From Paenibacillus sp. yr247 (lineage in GTDB: Bacteria; Bacillota; Bacilli; Paenibacillales; NBRC-103111), in assembly GCF_900103825.1 (NCBI RefSeq), contig NZ_FNIF01000003.1, positions 1 through 64,000 of the forward strand: a stretch of DNA of 64,000 bases, in the 5' to 3' direction. The first letter of the stretch is position 1; the number at the start of each line of letters is the position of its first letter. Of the stretch, positions 25,807 through 34,100 are shown in pieces. Both the position numbers and the translations under genes were made by a program. Below the pieces are notes generated by a model that did no database searches, was not told the DNA's origin, and worked only from the letters and a program-made list of their open reading frames with translations.

Positions 25807-26274
25807 TCATTGACGGGTTGTATTGTCCTGCCACGAAATTGAGTATTCTTCATGATAAAAATCCTCGCATGATGAGCAGTATATGTAATTATAATCATTA
25901 AGACTGTCATATTCGTCCGCTTCACTGCCTAGACGCCCTGATCTCCAGGACTTCAAATCGCTCAAGTATTCTAATTCTTCCGTGGTCACTTTTTCGGTCG
26001 TCAACAAATTTCGCAATAAATGATCAACTTCTAAAGTACAGATTGCAAAATCCTTAGAACATTCTTCGCCCGTGTATGTGAAGCAAAAAAGGCGGCATTG
26101 CCCATCGTAAATCTTGCAAGAGAGGTGGTAAAGCCAAAAAACGTGGGATAAGTGATGAACAGTGTCAGTCGTGGTCGCTATTGATCGTAATGGAGCGATT
26201 TTATCAAAATAATCTGGAAGTGGACGAATTACAGCATACCAAATCAATGAGGCAATTACGGATTCCGCAACCAA
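25807..26274 (-). CDS. Hypothetical protein, possibly 5'-truncated, up to 155 aa
   Basis: No family recognised. The frame opens with a TTG and no ribosome site, so the real start may be lost or internal. Visible features are a hydrophobic stretch (IASLIWYAVIRPLPDYF), SHVFWLYHLSCKIYDGQCRL, and a C-terminal acidic region with a CSSCEDFYHEE pair. It lies between a YciI gene and an IS3 orfA remnant. Confidence 0.4.
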   Translation of the reverse strand: MVAESVIASLIWYAVIRPLPDYFDKIAPLRSIATTTDTVHHLSHVFWLYHLSCKIYDGQCRLFCFTYTGEECSKDFAICTLEVDHLLRNLLTTEKVTTEELEYLSDLKSWRSGRLGSEADEYDSLNDYNYIYCSSCEDFYHEEYSISWQDNTTRQ

Positions 26275-26553
26275 TTACAAGTCTTTTGCCAAGCAGTATA
26301 ACTTTAACCATGAAGTGATAAATGTTCGCAAAGACGGGTAAAGGCAGCAGAACAATCAATAAAATAAATCCATCCGCTTACATTGGAAATACCAATACCG
26401 AAGAGCAAAATAGATGGATATTTCTATGTTTCCAACAGTACTTTGAGTTTCATTCCGACAGCTCCTTCCACAAATATTTGCGCTTTATGGGTAACCCGTA
26501 AAATACTAAATTGGCTAAAACAAATAAATCCCACCCCCAAGACAAATGAACCG

Positions 26554-26614
26554 CACCCCCTAAAATAGACATTAGAAAAAACCCCTGGGTTAATCTAAAC
26601 TATTTTAGGGGGTG
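26554..26614. repeat. 15-bp perfect inverted repeat at an IS3 end
   Basis: CACCCCCTAAAATAG (26554-26568) and CTATTTTAGGGGGTG (26600-26614) are exact complements, separated by 31 bp, directly ahead of IS3 orfA. The right arm includes the ribosome site of orfA. It may be two abutting element ends or one transcription-blocking hairpin protecting the element. Confidence 0.75.
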
Positions 26615-26620
26615 TTTGGC

Positions 26621-26923
26621 ATGGCGACAAAGGGACAGAAGTTAAAAACGTACAGCCAAGAACTGAAATTGAAAGCTATTAAAATGAAGCTAGAAGGAAT
26701 GACGAAACGTCAGATTTCAGAAGAGCTTGGGATAGAAGATCATGATCGTGTTAAGATCTGGATGCGTAAGTATAAGCAGTTTGGCGAGTACGGTCTTATG
26801 GATAATAGAGGACGACGTGAAGTGTACAAGGATGAAGACAGACATCTTCAGAAGCTTACTCGGGAGAATGAAATGCTAAAAAAGTGCTTGGAAATCTGGA
26901 TACAGGAGGTACAAGTCGATTGA
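26621..26923 (+). mobile_element. IS3-family OrfA (helix-turn-helix) gene, 100 aa
   Basis: ATG 26621 begins MATKGQKLKTYSQELKLKAI; the HTH is KRQISEELGIEDHDRVKIWM and a leucine-zipper-like tail is EDRHLQKLTRENEMLKKCLE, the standard OrfA layout. OrfB is not present downstream; only ~20 bases of possible element sequence follow. The element is therefore a fragment. GGGGGTG at 26608-26614 can serve as ribosome site. Confidence 0.82.
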
Positions 26924-27069
26924 TTCATAATCGCTATAAAACTGGCATGCAAATTGATCATCCGCTCATTTCTCAGTTTTTAATGATAAGCCACTTAAGG
27001 TGGACAAATCCTGTATCAGGCAACCCCGCGTGGATCTTCAAGGCGAATGAATCCGGCTTCATAATCTCC

Positions 27070-27168
27070 CACTTGTCTGTCAACAAGGTGGACTTGTCGT
27101 CGAGAAGTATGGATGGATTTACTATTCCTCAGTCAATGAGAATGGAACTTTTGAACTGGGGCGTTTAA
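27070..27168 (+). pseudogene. Short beta-propeller-like remnant
   Basis: A frame without start reads VEKYGWIYYSSVNENGTFEL then GRLRQ, resembling one blade of DUF5050-type propellers (WIYYxxxxxxxxLxRxR). It ends just before a terminator. Too short for certainty. Confidence 0.35.
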
Positions 27169-27171
27169 GAC

Positions 27172-27200
27172 AGGAAGCACTTCAAAAGGAGGTGCTTCCT
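27172..27200 (+). terminator. Rho-independent terminator
   Basis: AGGAAGCAC (27172-27180) and GTGCTTCCT (27192-27200), followed by TTGTTGTTG. Confidence 0.7.
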
Positions 27201-27204
27201 TTGT

Positions 27205-28045
27205 TGTTGTATTATTAATGCTATTTCTTCCAATGTCCCGCGACAGACCATCATGTCTTTGGTCAGAATTATGTTATCTCCAAAATCTTCATTAAGCTAA
27301 TTATCAAGCTGGACGGTTCCAAAAGTAACCTGGAACGGGGGAGAACGATCTGTAATCGGCGTAAAAGGTGCAACAGCGCGTCAAGCTAACCATCGACTCA
27401 AACACGAAGGTGCGTCCGTCGATCATGACAGGCTCCTGTCCATCCACTTTCAGCTAGCTAGAAATAAAAAAGTGAATGTTCACAAAAGTAAACACCCACT
27501 AACGGACTTTATTTTCCACTAACGATCTTTATTTTCCTTGATCATCGTGTCCATGTTATCCCACTTCATTCTTCCTTTCCGAATGCCAGCTGCTCCCATT
27601 CTTCAAGAGTCATTCCATTCAGTATTTGGAAATCCTTCAGCTTCATCCAGCACTCCGAACCCAAGCAGTCTACTTGCTCATTTACCTTTTTCCTGCCGGC
27701 GAGCGGCCATAGTTCTATATTCATTCGTCTGTGCATGCAATAACAGGACGTAATCGCCGGATTTTACGCATGCGACGCCTGTGTAGTGTTATCGATATCA
27801 GCAGGCTAGACAGACCAAAAATATAGTAAGGTGCGTCACTATTATTGAGACTCTCTCAAATTCGGCAAGTTGGGTTTTATTTAAAGCCCCGCAGTAATCG
27901 GTATATCCTTTAGGCCTCCGGGTTACGGGTCTTGAACGGTACTGATATGGCAGCCTATTTACTATTTTCTATGAGCCCATAATGAACACCCATTGGGTCA
28001 ACAATATAGGCTAATTTAAAGTCACCCGAAATCCATTTCTGCTTC
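27205..28045. other. Accessory region with only a weak small ORF
   Basis: About 840 bp. The only coding hint is a minus-strand frame at 27566-27724 (52 aa, MNIELWPLAGRKKVNEQVDC, then LKDFQILNGMTLEEWEQLAF) which lacks a ribosome site. No terminator or family match otherwise. Confidence 0.35.
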
Positions 28046-28050
28046 GCTAC

Positions 28051-28195
28051 AAAGTAGGTATATTTGTGTAACTTTACAACAATGTAGGGACATTTGTGCA
28101 ATTTAAGTTGACACAATTCTCCCTAACATAAAAATAAAAAAGCCTGATTTCTCAAGCTTTTGCTGATTTAGTTATGTAGGCACATTTGTGTCATT
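28051..28195. repeat. Three imperfect TGTAGGnACATTTGTG repeats
   Basis: AAGTAGGTATATTTGTGTAAC (28052-28072), ATGTAGGGACATTTGTGCAAT (28082-28102) and ATGTAGGCACATTTGTGTCAT (around 28174-28194) point the same way. Multiple ~20-bp end repeats are typical of IS21-type termini, but no transposase is next to them. Confidence 0.65.
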
Positions 28196-28305
28196 GGACA
28201 TTCATCTTTTGTACATATGTATATGCCATAAGTTTTTTTATTTGTTTTGTATTTTGGCGAACGATATATGACAAGAATTTGTACCGATTGTCTCAAAAAC
28301 GTCTG

Positions 28306-28785
28306 CTACATCGTGTCGCTGTACTTGCCATGATCCTCAGTATTATTAAGACTTGCATCACCTTTGCGTCGATCCAATTGATGAATAACCCAAAGCAGAA
28401 ACCCTAACCCCACCAAAGACACAAATACCGCTACCGGCAGGCTCCAAACGGCAAGCGGCTTCGAAAAATAGGGAATCAGCGCAACCGCCAGAACAGGCGC
28501 ATCAGTCCAATTGAGCCGCTGCATAAGGAATAATGTAAGCAAGACCGTCAGGAAAAAAGCGATAATTCCGCCGACCAGCCAATGCAGCAAACTGCCAATA
28601 ACCGTCGCCACAGTTGCCGCAATTATTGTCTTTGGCAGATCTTTCTTATATTCTTCCCGCTTGAACAAAATAACGCAGAAGGATGCCAATGATGGATAAA
28701 AAACCATTTCCAGTCCAGGAATATGCTGGGTCGCCCAATAAGCAAGTGTTAAATAAACACAAGTTGCTAGTACTTGGATTTTCAA
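28306..28785 (-). CDS. HPP-like membrane protein, 159 aa
   Basis: Four to five hydrophobic segments (LATCVYLTLAYWATQHIPGL; KTIIAATVATVIGSLLHWLV; GGIIAFFLTVLLTLFLMQRL; WSLPVAVFVSLVGLGFLLWV) with LNWTDAPVLAVALIPYFSKP between helices 3 and 4. The arrangement resembles HPP-family proteins (some linked to nitrite/anion transport), but the HPP motif itself is not evident. The frame is intact; no strong ribosome site was found. Assignment is tentative. Confidence 0.5.
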   Translation of the reverse strand: MKIQVLATCVYLTLAYWATQHIPGLEMVFYPSLASFCVILFKREEYKKDLPKTIIAATVATVIGSLLHWLVGGIIAFFLTVLLTLFLMQRLNWTDAPVLAVALIPYFSKPLAVWSLPVAVFVSLVGLGFLLWVIHQLDRRKGDASLNNTEDHGKYSDTM

Positions 28786-28849
28786 GCTGCCACCCCGATT
28801 CTTCTAGATTACGATATATAATTCTATCGGCTGTGGTGGGCCTGTTCGG

Positions 28850-29350
28850 CTATGCGATCATATCATCTTCCATTCGCACTCGTTCCGGGTGGCGGTCAAG
28901 CTCCCACTCGTCCCATTCATCGGCCCTCAGCCATTCGGCTATGCGTTCCCATAGCTTGATTTTGGCTTCCACCACACCAGGTACGGACATTTTTGCTCTC
29001 GGAATAGCGGTCAGCCCGGCATAAGCAATCTCGCTTTCATTAGGTGCAAGATGAGCCGCCGCCTGATTGACAAACTTGACATTCGCTTCATCCGTGCTAT
29101 GGATATCAATAACGTCGTTATCCAGAGCGTTTCGCGCCTTATCTTTGGAATCCTCGTTTCTTCGCTGCACCGACACAGAGACCATAGGTGGATTGGAAGT
29201 GACGATATTAAAATAGCTGAATGACGCTGCATTCACGACTCCATACCTGGATTGAGTTGTAACAAGAGCGATGGGCCTCGGGATAATGCTCCCGATCATC
29301 AACCTATAATTGTCACGTTCGCTCTGTCTCGCTGGGTCAATCATGAACAT
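28850..29350 (-). pseudogene. Flavin reductase-like protein, C-terminus replaced
   Basis: N-terminal two thirds match the flavin reductase-like FMN-binding split barrel: IDPARQSERDNYRLMIGSII, PRPIALVTTQSRYGVVNAAS and FSYFNIVTSNPPMVSVSVQR. The segment after ARNALDNDV is compressed relative to the family, and from EAKIKLWERIAEWL onward the sequence is unrelated (acidic, Trp-rich). Good ribosome site (GAGGTGAAGAGACC) before ATG 29350. The product may fold partly but is probably not active. Confidence 0.7.
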
Positions 29351-29443
29351 GGTCTCTTCACCTCTAGATCAGATTTAAAAATCCTCCTGTACCAGTCCGC
29401 AGCTGCAGCCGCTTCTGTTCTGGTTGACATTACTAACAGATCT

Positions 29444-29641
29444 TCAATGTTGGAGAAGCGCATCAATCGAATACTCGCCGGCACCGATCAACGCCACACT
29501 ATCGAATACTGCGATAAGGATAAGGTTGAACTCATAGCCGTTTGAAGTGCTCCAAAAGCCGTTTGGACCATGCACTTTAGCAATAGCTACCACCATGGTG
29601 ATTGCAAGCAGGATTGCAGCTATCGGAGTAAACAAACCCAC
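29444..29641 (-). pseudogene. DoxX-family membrane protein, C-terminal part
   Basis: Reads TPIAAILLAITMVVAIAKVH, GPNGFWSTSNGYEFNLILIA and ALIGAGEYSIDALL, the last half of a DoxX protein. The first helices are missing. DoxX proteins are often next to thiol/oxidant stress genes in Firmicutes. Confidence 0.75.
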
Positions 29642-29709
29642 TGCAAAAGCGCAAATTTCCTATCATCCAACAAAAAACGATTCGTCCATGCTGTTTATCC
29701 TCTTGATTG

Positions 29710-29997
29710 TCAGCTGCAAAAGGAAGCCAGCGCTATGAAACTATCCGGAGTAATAGCGCGCGTTTGGTTCAAAATAAACTCGCGTACCGGATCGTGTACG
29801 ACGTGAGGATCGCTGACATTCCGCATATCCTCCCAAACGCATTCCGCTCCTTGCTCTTTCGCCGTTCCGGCGAACATTTTACAGCTTTGGCAAAATTGTT
29901 CCCGTTGCACATCATTAAGTTTGACAACTTTATTACGCAAGCAGCAATATATTTGTTCATCCTGATCTTTATAATTCATATGAGTTACAAGTCTCAT
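29710..29997 (-). CDS. Hypothetical cysteine-containing protein, 95 aa
   Basis: No family recognised. ATG 29997 follows AAGGGGTGG at good spacing, so it is likely translated. Cysteines occur as YCCLRNK, QFCQSCKMFAG and ECVW, which could bind a metal or form disulfides. No signal peptide. It lies downstream of the duplicated trxB-trxA pair in the same direction with ~220 bp between. Confidence 0.55.
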   Translation of the reverse strand: MRLVTHMNYKDQDEQIYCCLRNKVVKLNDVQREQFCQSCKMFAGTAKEQGAECVWEDMRNVSDPHVVHDPVREFILNQTRAITPDSFIALASFCS

Positions 29998-30221
29998 TTG
30001 TCCACCCCTTCCAGATAATTAATCAATAATACCTTTTATAGAGCAACTGTAATTGAGGAAGTGAGAAGGCACCGATCCCGTTGTACAAATACAAGGACAC
30101 TGGATCGAGCTATCACCATGAACGGTTAGGTAATCGTCGATTTTGACTGAAATGAGCGGCGAAACGACATTCCAAACAGCGCTGGCACTTAACCTACCCG
30201 TTCCGTTCCGTACCACTTCAA

Positions 30222-30545
30222 TCACTTTGTTTGGCTGTCAATCCAAGCCTTAATCTGGTCTTTCGAACGATAGCCGGAAACTTGATCGATGGCAACTCCA
30301 TCTTGAAACAAAATGAGGGTTGGAACTCCCATCACGGCAAAGTTTCCGGTGGTTTGCAGATTGTCGTCGACATTGATTTTTGCAACTTTCAATTGATCTC
30401 CAAACTCAGACTCGAAATCATCCAATACCGGAGACAACATTTTGCAAGGACCGCACCAAGTCGCCCAAAAATCAACCAATACGGTTCCTTCCTGTTTCTC
30501 CACTTCCGTCTCGAACGTTTGATCCGTCACATGTACAATAGCCAT
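30222..30545 (-). CDS. trxA: Thioredoxin, copy 2, 107 aa
   Basis: Intact thioredoxin with WATWCGPCK active site, FAVMGVPTLILFQDG cis-proline loop and full C-terminal helix (KDQIKAWIDSQTK). Starts 23 bp behind trxB copy 2 with AGGAGGGAATCGAA as ribosome site. This trxB-trxA order forms a self-contained disulfide-reducing unit. The only change in the active site relative to copy 1 is Thr for Pro (WAT versus WAP). Confidence 0.95.
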   Translation of the reverse strand: MAIVHVTDQTFETEVEKQEGTVLVDFWATWCGPCKMLSPVLDDFESEFGDQLKVAKINVDDNLQTTGNFAVMGVPTLILFQDGVAIDQVSGYRSKDQIKAWIDSQTK

Positions 30546-30568
30546 TTCGATTCCCTCCTGTTTTTTGG

Positions 30569-31507
30569 TTAGATGATCGGATGTTCTTCCAAAAATCGTT
30601 CGCAATCCAGCGCCGCAATTGCTCCGCTGCCGGCCGAAGTGATTGCCTGCCGGTAGCGGGGGTCCTGCACGTCGCCGCAAGCGAATACGCCAGGAATACT
30701 CGTTTCAACCGTTCCCGGCTTTACAATCAAGTAGCCTTGCTGATCGGTTTGCAGTTGTCTGTCAAGAAATTCGGTATTCGGATGATGGCCGATCGCTACG
30801 AATATACCGTCGGTTTCGATGATTTCCGCAGCGCCTGTTTCATTGTTTTGCACTTTCAATCCGGTTACGCCTTTTCCATCGGATATAACCTCCAGCGGAG
30901 TCCGATCCAGACCCCACTTGATTTTGCCGTTTTGCCGGGCGCGATCCTGCATGATTTGAGACGCCTTCAGTTGGTTTCTTCTGTGAACGATGCGGACTTC
31001 CGAGGCGTATTTTGTCAAGAAGTGCGCTTCCTCCATGGCCGAGTCACCGCCGCCGACCACGATTATTTTTTTGCCGCGGAAGAAGAAGCCGTCACACGTG
31101 GCGCAAGTGCTCACGCCTCTTCCAATATTTTCGTACTCATTTGGAATTTGCAGAAATTTTGCAGATGCTCCCGTAGAGATGATGACGGTCTCAGCTTTCA
31201 GCGTTTCACCACCTTCCAAGTACAAGCTGAACGGGCGGTTTTGCAGATCGACCCGGCTTACCCGGCCTGTTTTAAACCTGGCGCCGAATCGCTCTGCTTG
31301 CTTTCTCATATTTTCCATCAGTTCCGTTCCCAGGATCCCATCCAGAAAGCCGGGGAAGTTCTCAACTTCCGTCGTCGTCGTCAATTGCCCGCCGGGCTCA
31401 GTTCCTTCGATAACGAGAGGCTCTAAATTCGCCCTCGCCAAGTAAATCGCTGCTGTTAATCCGGCTGGACCGGTACCGATAACAATCGATTTGTACATGG
31501 TAAACAA
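30569..31507 (-). CDS. trxB: Thioredoxin reductase, copy 2, 312 aa
   Basis: Nearly identical to copy 1 at 13572-14510, with GTGPAGLTAAIYLARANL, CATC, VVGGGDSAMEEA and GVFACGDVQDPRYRQA. Differences are few (ASAKFLQIP versus ASANYLQIP; C-terminus EEHPII versus EEHPIG). The sequence identity continues ~90 bp upstream of the start, so the promoter was copied too. First gene of a two-gene operon with trxA. Confidence 0.95.
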   Translation of the reverse strand: MFTMYKSIVIGTGPAGLTAAIYLARANLEPLVIEGTEPGGQLTTTTEVENFPGFLDGILGTELMENMRKQAERFGARFKTGRVSRVDLQNRPFSLYLEGGETLKAETVIISTGASAKFLQIPNEYENIGRGVSTCATCDGFFFRGKKIIVVGGGDSAMEEAHFLTKYASEVRIVHRRNQLKASQIMQDRARQNGKIKWGLDRTPLEVISDGKGVTGLKVQNNETGAAEIIETDGIFVAIGHHPNTEFLDRQLQTDQQGYLIVKPGTVETSIPGVFACGDVQDPRYRQAITSAGSGAIAALDCERFLEEHPII

Positions 31508-31568
31508 CTCCTATTTATTATTTTTCAAAATATAATCGTACATAAACTAATTGGGTAAAAAATTTTGG

Positions 31569-31817
31569 CTATAGCTGTCGAAATTGAAGCTTACATACAT
31601 CCGCCCCGTTATTTGCCGCTGATTCGAACTTCGAACGCTCTTGACGAATCAGCCTATTCACTTCCATACGCTTGAGCAGCGGCGTCAATGTCCCGGAATC
31701 CAGATCCAATATGTAAGCCATTCCCTCACCGTGCTCTCGTTTCGTTCCCATAGGACCAGTAAAACAATATACTTCGGATAGGTGATGCCCTTTTTTTTCT
31801 ATTAACGGCCGATACAT
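31569..31817 (-). pseudogene. MarR-family regulator remnant
   Basis: The segment [26 protein letters not shown]-like matches the recognition helix and wing of OhrR/MarR regulators ([14 protein letters not shown] is diagnostic). The preceding part is scrambled (frameshifts) and the C-terminus is missing. OhrR-type proteins sense organic peroxides through a cysteine, fitting the redox context. Confidence 0.72.
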
Positions 31818-31956
31818 TCGCGAAATGGCTCAGGAACAAGTACAAGGAAAAACAAAAATAATCCTTCAGATGAAACACTTCCTCTACTTACAGCCCTCCT
31901 CTTTTTTGATATGATACACGGTCGATTCAATATTCAGAGATAAAATGGATTGTTTG

Positions 31957-32024
31957 ATCCATTAATTCATGGATTCATCCTAATACTATTTTTTTGGATT
32001 GTCAACTCCATTTTTGACTATATG
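31957..32024 (-). promoter_or_regulatory. TetR-regulon type promoter without a target gene
   Basis: Minus strand TTGACA (complement of 32000-32005), 17-bp spacer, TAGGAT (complement of 31977-31982), inside TGGAGTTGACAATCCA. A second palindrome ATCCAT-TAATTC-ATGGAT lies at 31957-31974 where the downstream operator sits in the peroxiredoxin copies. No peroxiredoxin or SDR follows. Confidence 0.75.
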
Positions 32025-32025
32025 T

Positions 32026-32100
32026 ATGGAAAACTTAATGGAAGCAGCGGCTGAAGAAAAAGGGAAAAAGAGACTCGCGCGCGCATCGTCGCCGCCGCTC
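32026..32100 (+). pseudogene. TetR regulator N-terminal remnant
   Basis: ATGGAAAACTTAATGGA followed by eroded AGCAGCGGCTGA, GAAAAAGGGAAAA and CGCGCGCGCATCGTCG segments matches the first ~75 bp of the intact TetR gene with several small deletions. The HTH and the rest are gone. Confidence 0.72.
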
Positions 32101-32104
32101 GAGG

Positions 32105-32334
32105 TCGTGCCAGGACGCGTTCTTCAGTCTCTGACCGAATTGAATGCAGGTAAAGAGGGGCTGAGACCCGATGAAGCCGTACTCATTAAGGATCAAATGG
32201 TAGGCCGAATCGATATGGAAATGAAAAAAACGGATTACATCCTGAACAGTAAGGGGTACAGCCGACAAACCGGTTTGTTGGAAGCGATCGTTCATACTGA
32301 AAGGGGCGATATGTACTGGCTCCCGATTTTTTGA
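32105..32334 (+). CDS. Unrecognised C-terminal frame fused to the TetR stub
   Basis: The frame continues without a stop as VVPGRVLQSLTELNAGKEGL, then RPDEAVLIKDQMVGRIDMEM, then DYILNSKGYSRQTGLLEAIV and ends RGDMYWLPIF. I do not recognise a family. Lacking its own start, it is either the tail of a gene fused to the TetR remnant or a chance frame. Confidence 0.35.
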
Positions 32335-32385
32335 ACTTGGCCTTCGTAGGCTTCAATTTTTATAAATAAGCTCAGAATAAATAAA

Positions 32386-32413
32386 GGAGGAGCTATCGTG
32401 GCTAGCTCCTATA
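32386..32413 (+). terminator. Hairpin GGAGCTA/TAGCTCC
   Basis: AGGAGCTA and TAGCTCCT with a 7-nt loop, followed by ATAGTTTTCG. Could end the preceding frame. Confidence 0.5.
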
Positions 32414-32553
32414 GTTTTCGATTCCAGCTACAATAGGCAGATGGAAATGTGATAATTAAACCCCAGCATTTACTTCAATAGTATCCCGTGATGAAATATC
32501 GTGGAAAAGCAAAAAGAACGCGCCTGTCCTCTAACGTTTTCTCCCGGTGAGAT

Positions 32554-32700
32554 TCACAAAAATAAGGCCCCTAGGAGAGCTACTCCAGGAGCCAATTTTA
32601 CATAATTAACGAAGTTTACCATACAAAAAGCCATAGAGATGATAACCAAAAGAATAAAGAGAACTAAAATTGCTGCACTACTAGTTATCGGTTGCGCCAT
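32554..32700 (-). CDS. Small hydrophobic (YjcZ-like) sporulation-type protein, 48 aa
   Basis: ATG 32700 follows AAGGGGGTG at a 6-base distance. The product starts MAQPITSSAAILVLFILLVI and has one hydrophobic helix, recalling YjcZ-type small sporulation proteins (FALIVVLFILLIIV pattern); the C-terminal VNYVKLAPGVALLGALFL may be a second hydrophobic stretch. Without a match search, the family is only suggested. Confidence 0.5.
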   Translation of the reverse strand: MAQPITSSAAILVLFILLVIISMAFCMVNFVNYVKLAPGVALLGALFL

Positions 32701-32907
32701 GTTTCACACCCCCTTCGCACTAACATATGGGGGGATGTAATGAAGTGAACTGCAATAATGCCTATTATTTAAAAAAGATCCAGACCTCATATTCAAATCG
32801 GTTTGTTTATCTGTACAAAAACCGCTATTTTGTGCAGATGTGATCACTTCGTTCTAGCAATACGAGTGTTATAATTTTTTAATATGAATAGCAATTATTC
32901 TGTTATA

Positions 32908-33000
32908 CGATAAAGGCAAAACTAATGAAAATTAGTGACGCAAAGCTAAATGGGCTAAGGCGAATTGTTCGCTATGCCTGCCAGTTACCAAAGGACAGGG
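32908..33000 (+). ncRNA. Cyclic-di-GMP-I (GEMM) riboswitch
   Basis: Shows the conserved GEMM elements in order: GGCAAAACTAATGAAAATTAG (hairpin with GAAA-type loop), TGACGCAAAGC, GGGCTAAGG, a variable hairpin CGAATTGTTCG, TATGCCTGCCAGTTACC. The A-rich stretch after GGCAAA and the GACGCAAAGC core are diagnostic. It is followed 10 bp later by an intrinsic terminator and then a CheY-like gene, so ligand binding would control transcription of that gene. Confidence 0.88.
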
Positions 33001-33010
33001 ATATATATTA

Positions 33011-33046
33011 ACTCCCCATGTTCGATCTTATAAGGGGAGTTTTTCT
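33011..33046 (+). terminator. Expression-platform terminator of the riboswitch
   Basis: ACTCCCC (33011-33017) and GGGGAGT (33034-33040) followed by TTTTTC, located between the riboswitch and the CheY-like gene. Confidence 0.85.
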
Positions 33047-33122
33047 TATGTCAACGATTCAATGTCATCTATAACAGTTAGTAACTAGGTTTCAAGTCTA
33101 CTCCTGAAGAGGTGAATTTAAA

Positions 33123-33475
33123 ATGGCTAGAATATTGGTTGTAGATGATTCTATGTTTATGCGATTGATGATTAAGAACATCTTATCAGAAATAGGGCAT
33201 GAAATTGTTGCCGAAGCACCGAATGGACTTGAGGCAATATCCCTTTTCATCCTGACTTAGTTATGTTGGATATTACAATGCCTGAGATGGACGGTATTAC
33301 TGCATTAAAGGAAATTAAAAGTTACAAGAGTAATTCAAAGATAATAATGGTATCAGCAATGGGGCAACAATCTTTTGTTATTGAAGCTATTACCCTGGGG
33401 GCTAATGATTTTATTGTGAAGCCTTTTGATAAAGACAGGGTAACAGAAGCTATACAAAAGGTATTGAATACGTAA
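33123..33475 (+). pseudogene. CheY-like response regulator, frameshifted
   Basis: MARILVVDDSMFMRLMIKNI starts the receiver domain with the acidic pair; after EAISL a small deletion changes frame to HPDLVMLDITMPEMDG, which has the phosphorylated Asp, then IIMVSAMGQQSFV (Thr/Ser position) and FIVKPF with the conserved Lys. Single-domain CheY, about 118 residues if repaired. RBS GAAGAGGTG lies upstream of ATG 33123. Read as is, translation stops at 33260. The c-di-GMP riboswitch upstream suggests a motility/biofilm role. Confidence 0.85.
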
Positions 33476-33578
33476 ATGAAGACGTAATGAAGCCCCTCGC
33501 TTACCATATTGCTTTTACGCGATCGTGTGTTTCTAGTGACATATGTACAAAAAGCATTATCTTGTGAGCAAGTGAAAA

Positions 33579-33600
33579 GGAGCTGCAACGGCAGCTCCTT
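33579..33600. terminator. Bidirectional terminator between convergent genes
   Basis: GGAGCTGC (33579-33586) and GCAGCTCC (33591-33598) with flanking AAAA/TT. Lies between the CheY-like gene (+) and the small membrane protein gene (-). Confidence 0.75.
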
Positions 33601-33618
33601 CAGAGGTATTGGATTTAT

Positions 33619-33882
33619 CTAAATGTCATTCTCAAAAAATAATAGTCCACCGACACCCAATACAAGTAAGGTAAGAAGCAAACCTATAAATAAGAACCCT
33701 AAACCTCCAACGAGAACCAACGCCTTAGGAAAAATAACTAAAGTGATCAGTCCAAGTACGATGAAAAAAAGTATAGATTTAAAAGTAATCCCAATTAATT
33801 TCCATAAGAAAATTGCAATAACGATTCCAAAGAGAATATGCGTCAAATGATGCATAAGGTTCAATCCCTTCATACCAATCAC
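33619..33882 (-). CDS. Small membrane protein, 87 aa, unknown
   Basis: Three hydrophobic helices (HHLTHILFGIVIAIFLWKLI; SILFFIVLGLITLVIFPKAL; VLVGGLGFLFIGLLLTLLVL) make up nearly all the protein. The GTG at 33882 is preceded by TGAGGATAA at suitable distance; ATG 33873 is the alternative. No family recognised. Confidence 0.6.
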   Translation of the reverse strand: MIGMKGLNLMHHLTHILFGIVIAIFLWKLIGITFKSILFFIVLGLITLVIFPKALVLVGGLGFLFIGLLLTLLVLGVGGLLFFENDI

Positions 33883-34100
33883 TTATCCTCAATTAATGTT
33901 TCTCCCGGTACTTTCTTTCAAGAGTCTCTGCAGCTTTTGGATGAACGAACACATTAAAAGGGGAAACTTCCTTTTAATTACCCATCACAGCTAATCTTCG
34001 ACCTGATACTTTGTAGGCAATAACCCTTTTGCCCCAGCTCGCATAAAGTATCGGGAAGACTATTTTGAAGGCTAAACCGATTTTAAAGGAGGAACGTACG

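Noticed and set aside
30019..30225. Minus-strand 68-codon frame upstream of the thioredoxin stop
   Set aside because: No ribosome site or recognisable family; partly overlaps the trxA 3' end.
30581..31426. Long plus-strand frame (281 codons) opposite trxB copy 2
   Set aside because: Shadow of trxB; the equivalent frame in copy 1 is interrupted, which would not be expected for a real gene.
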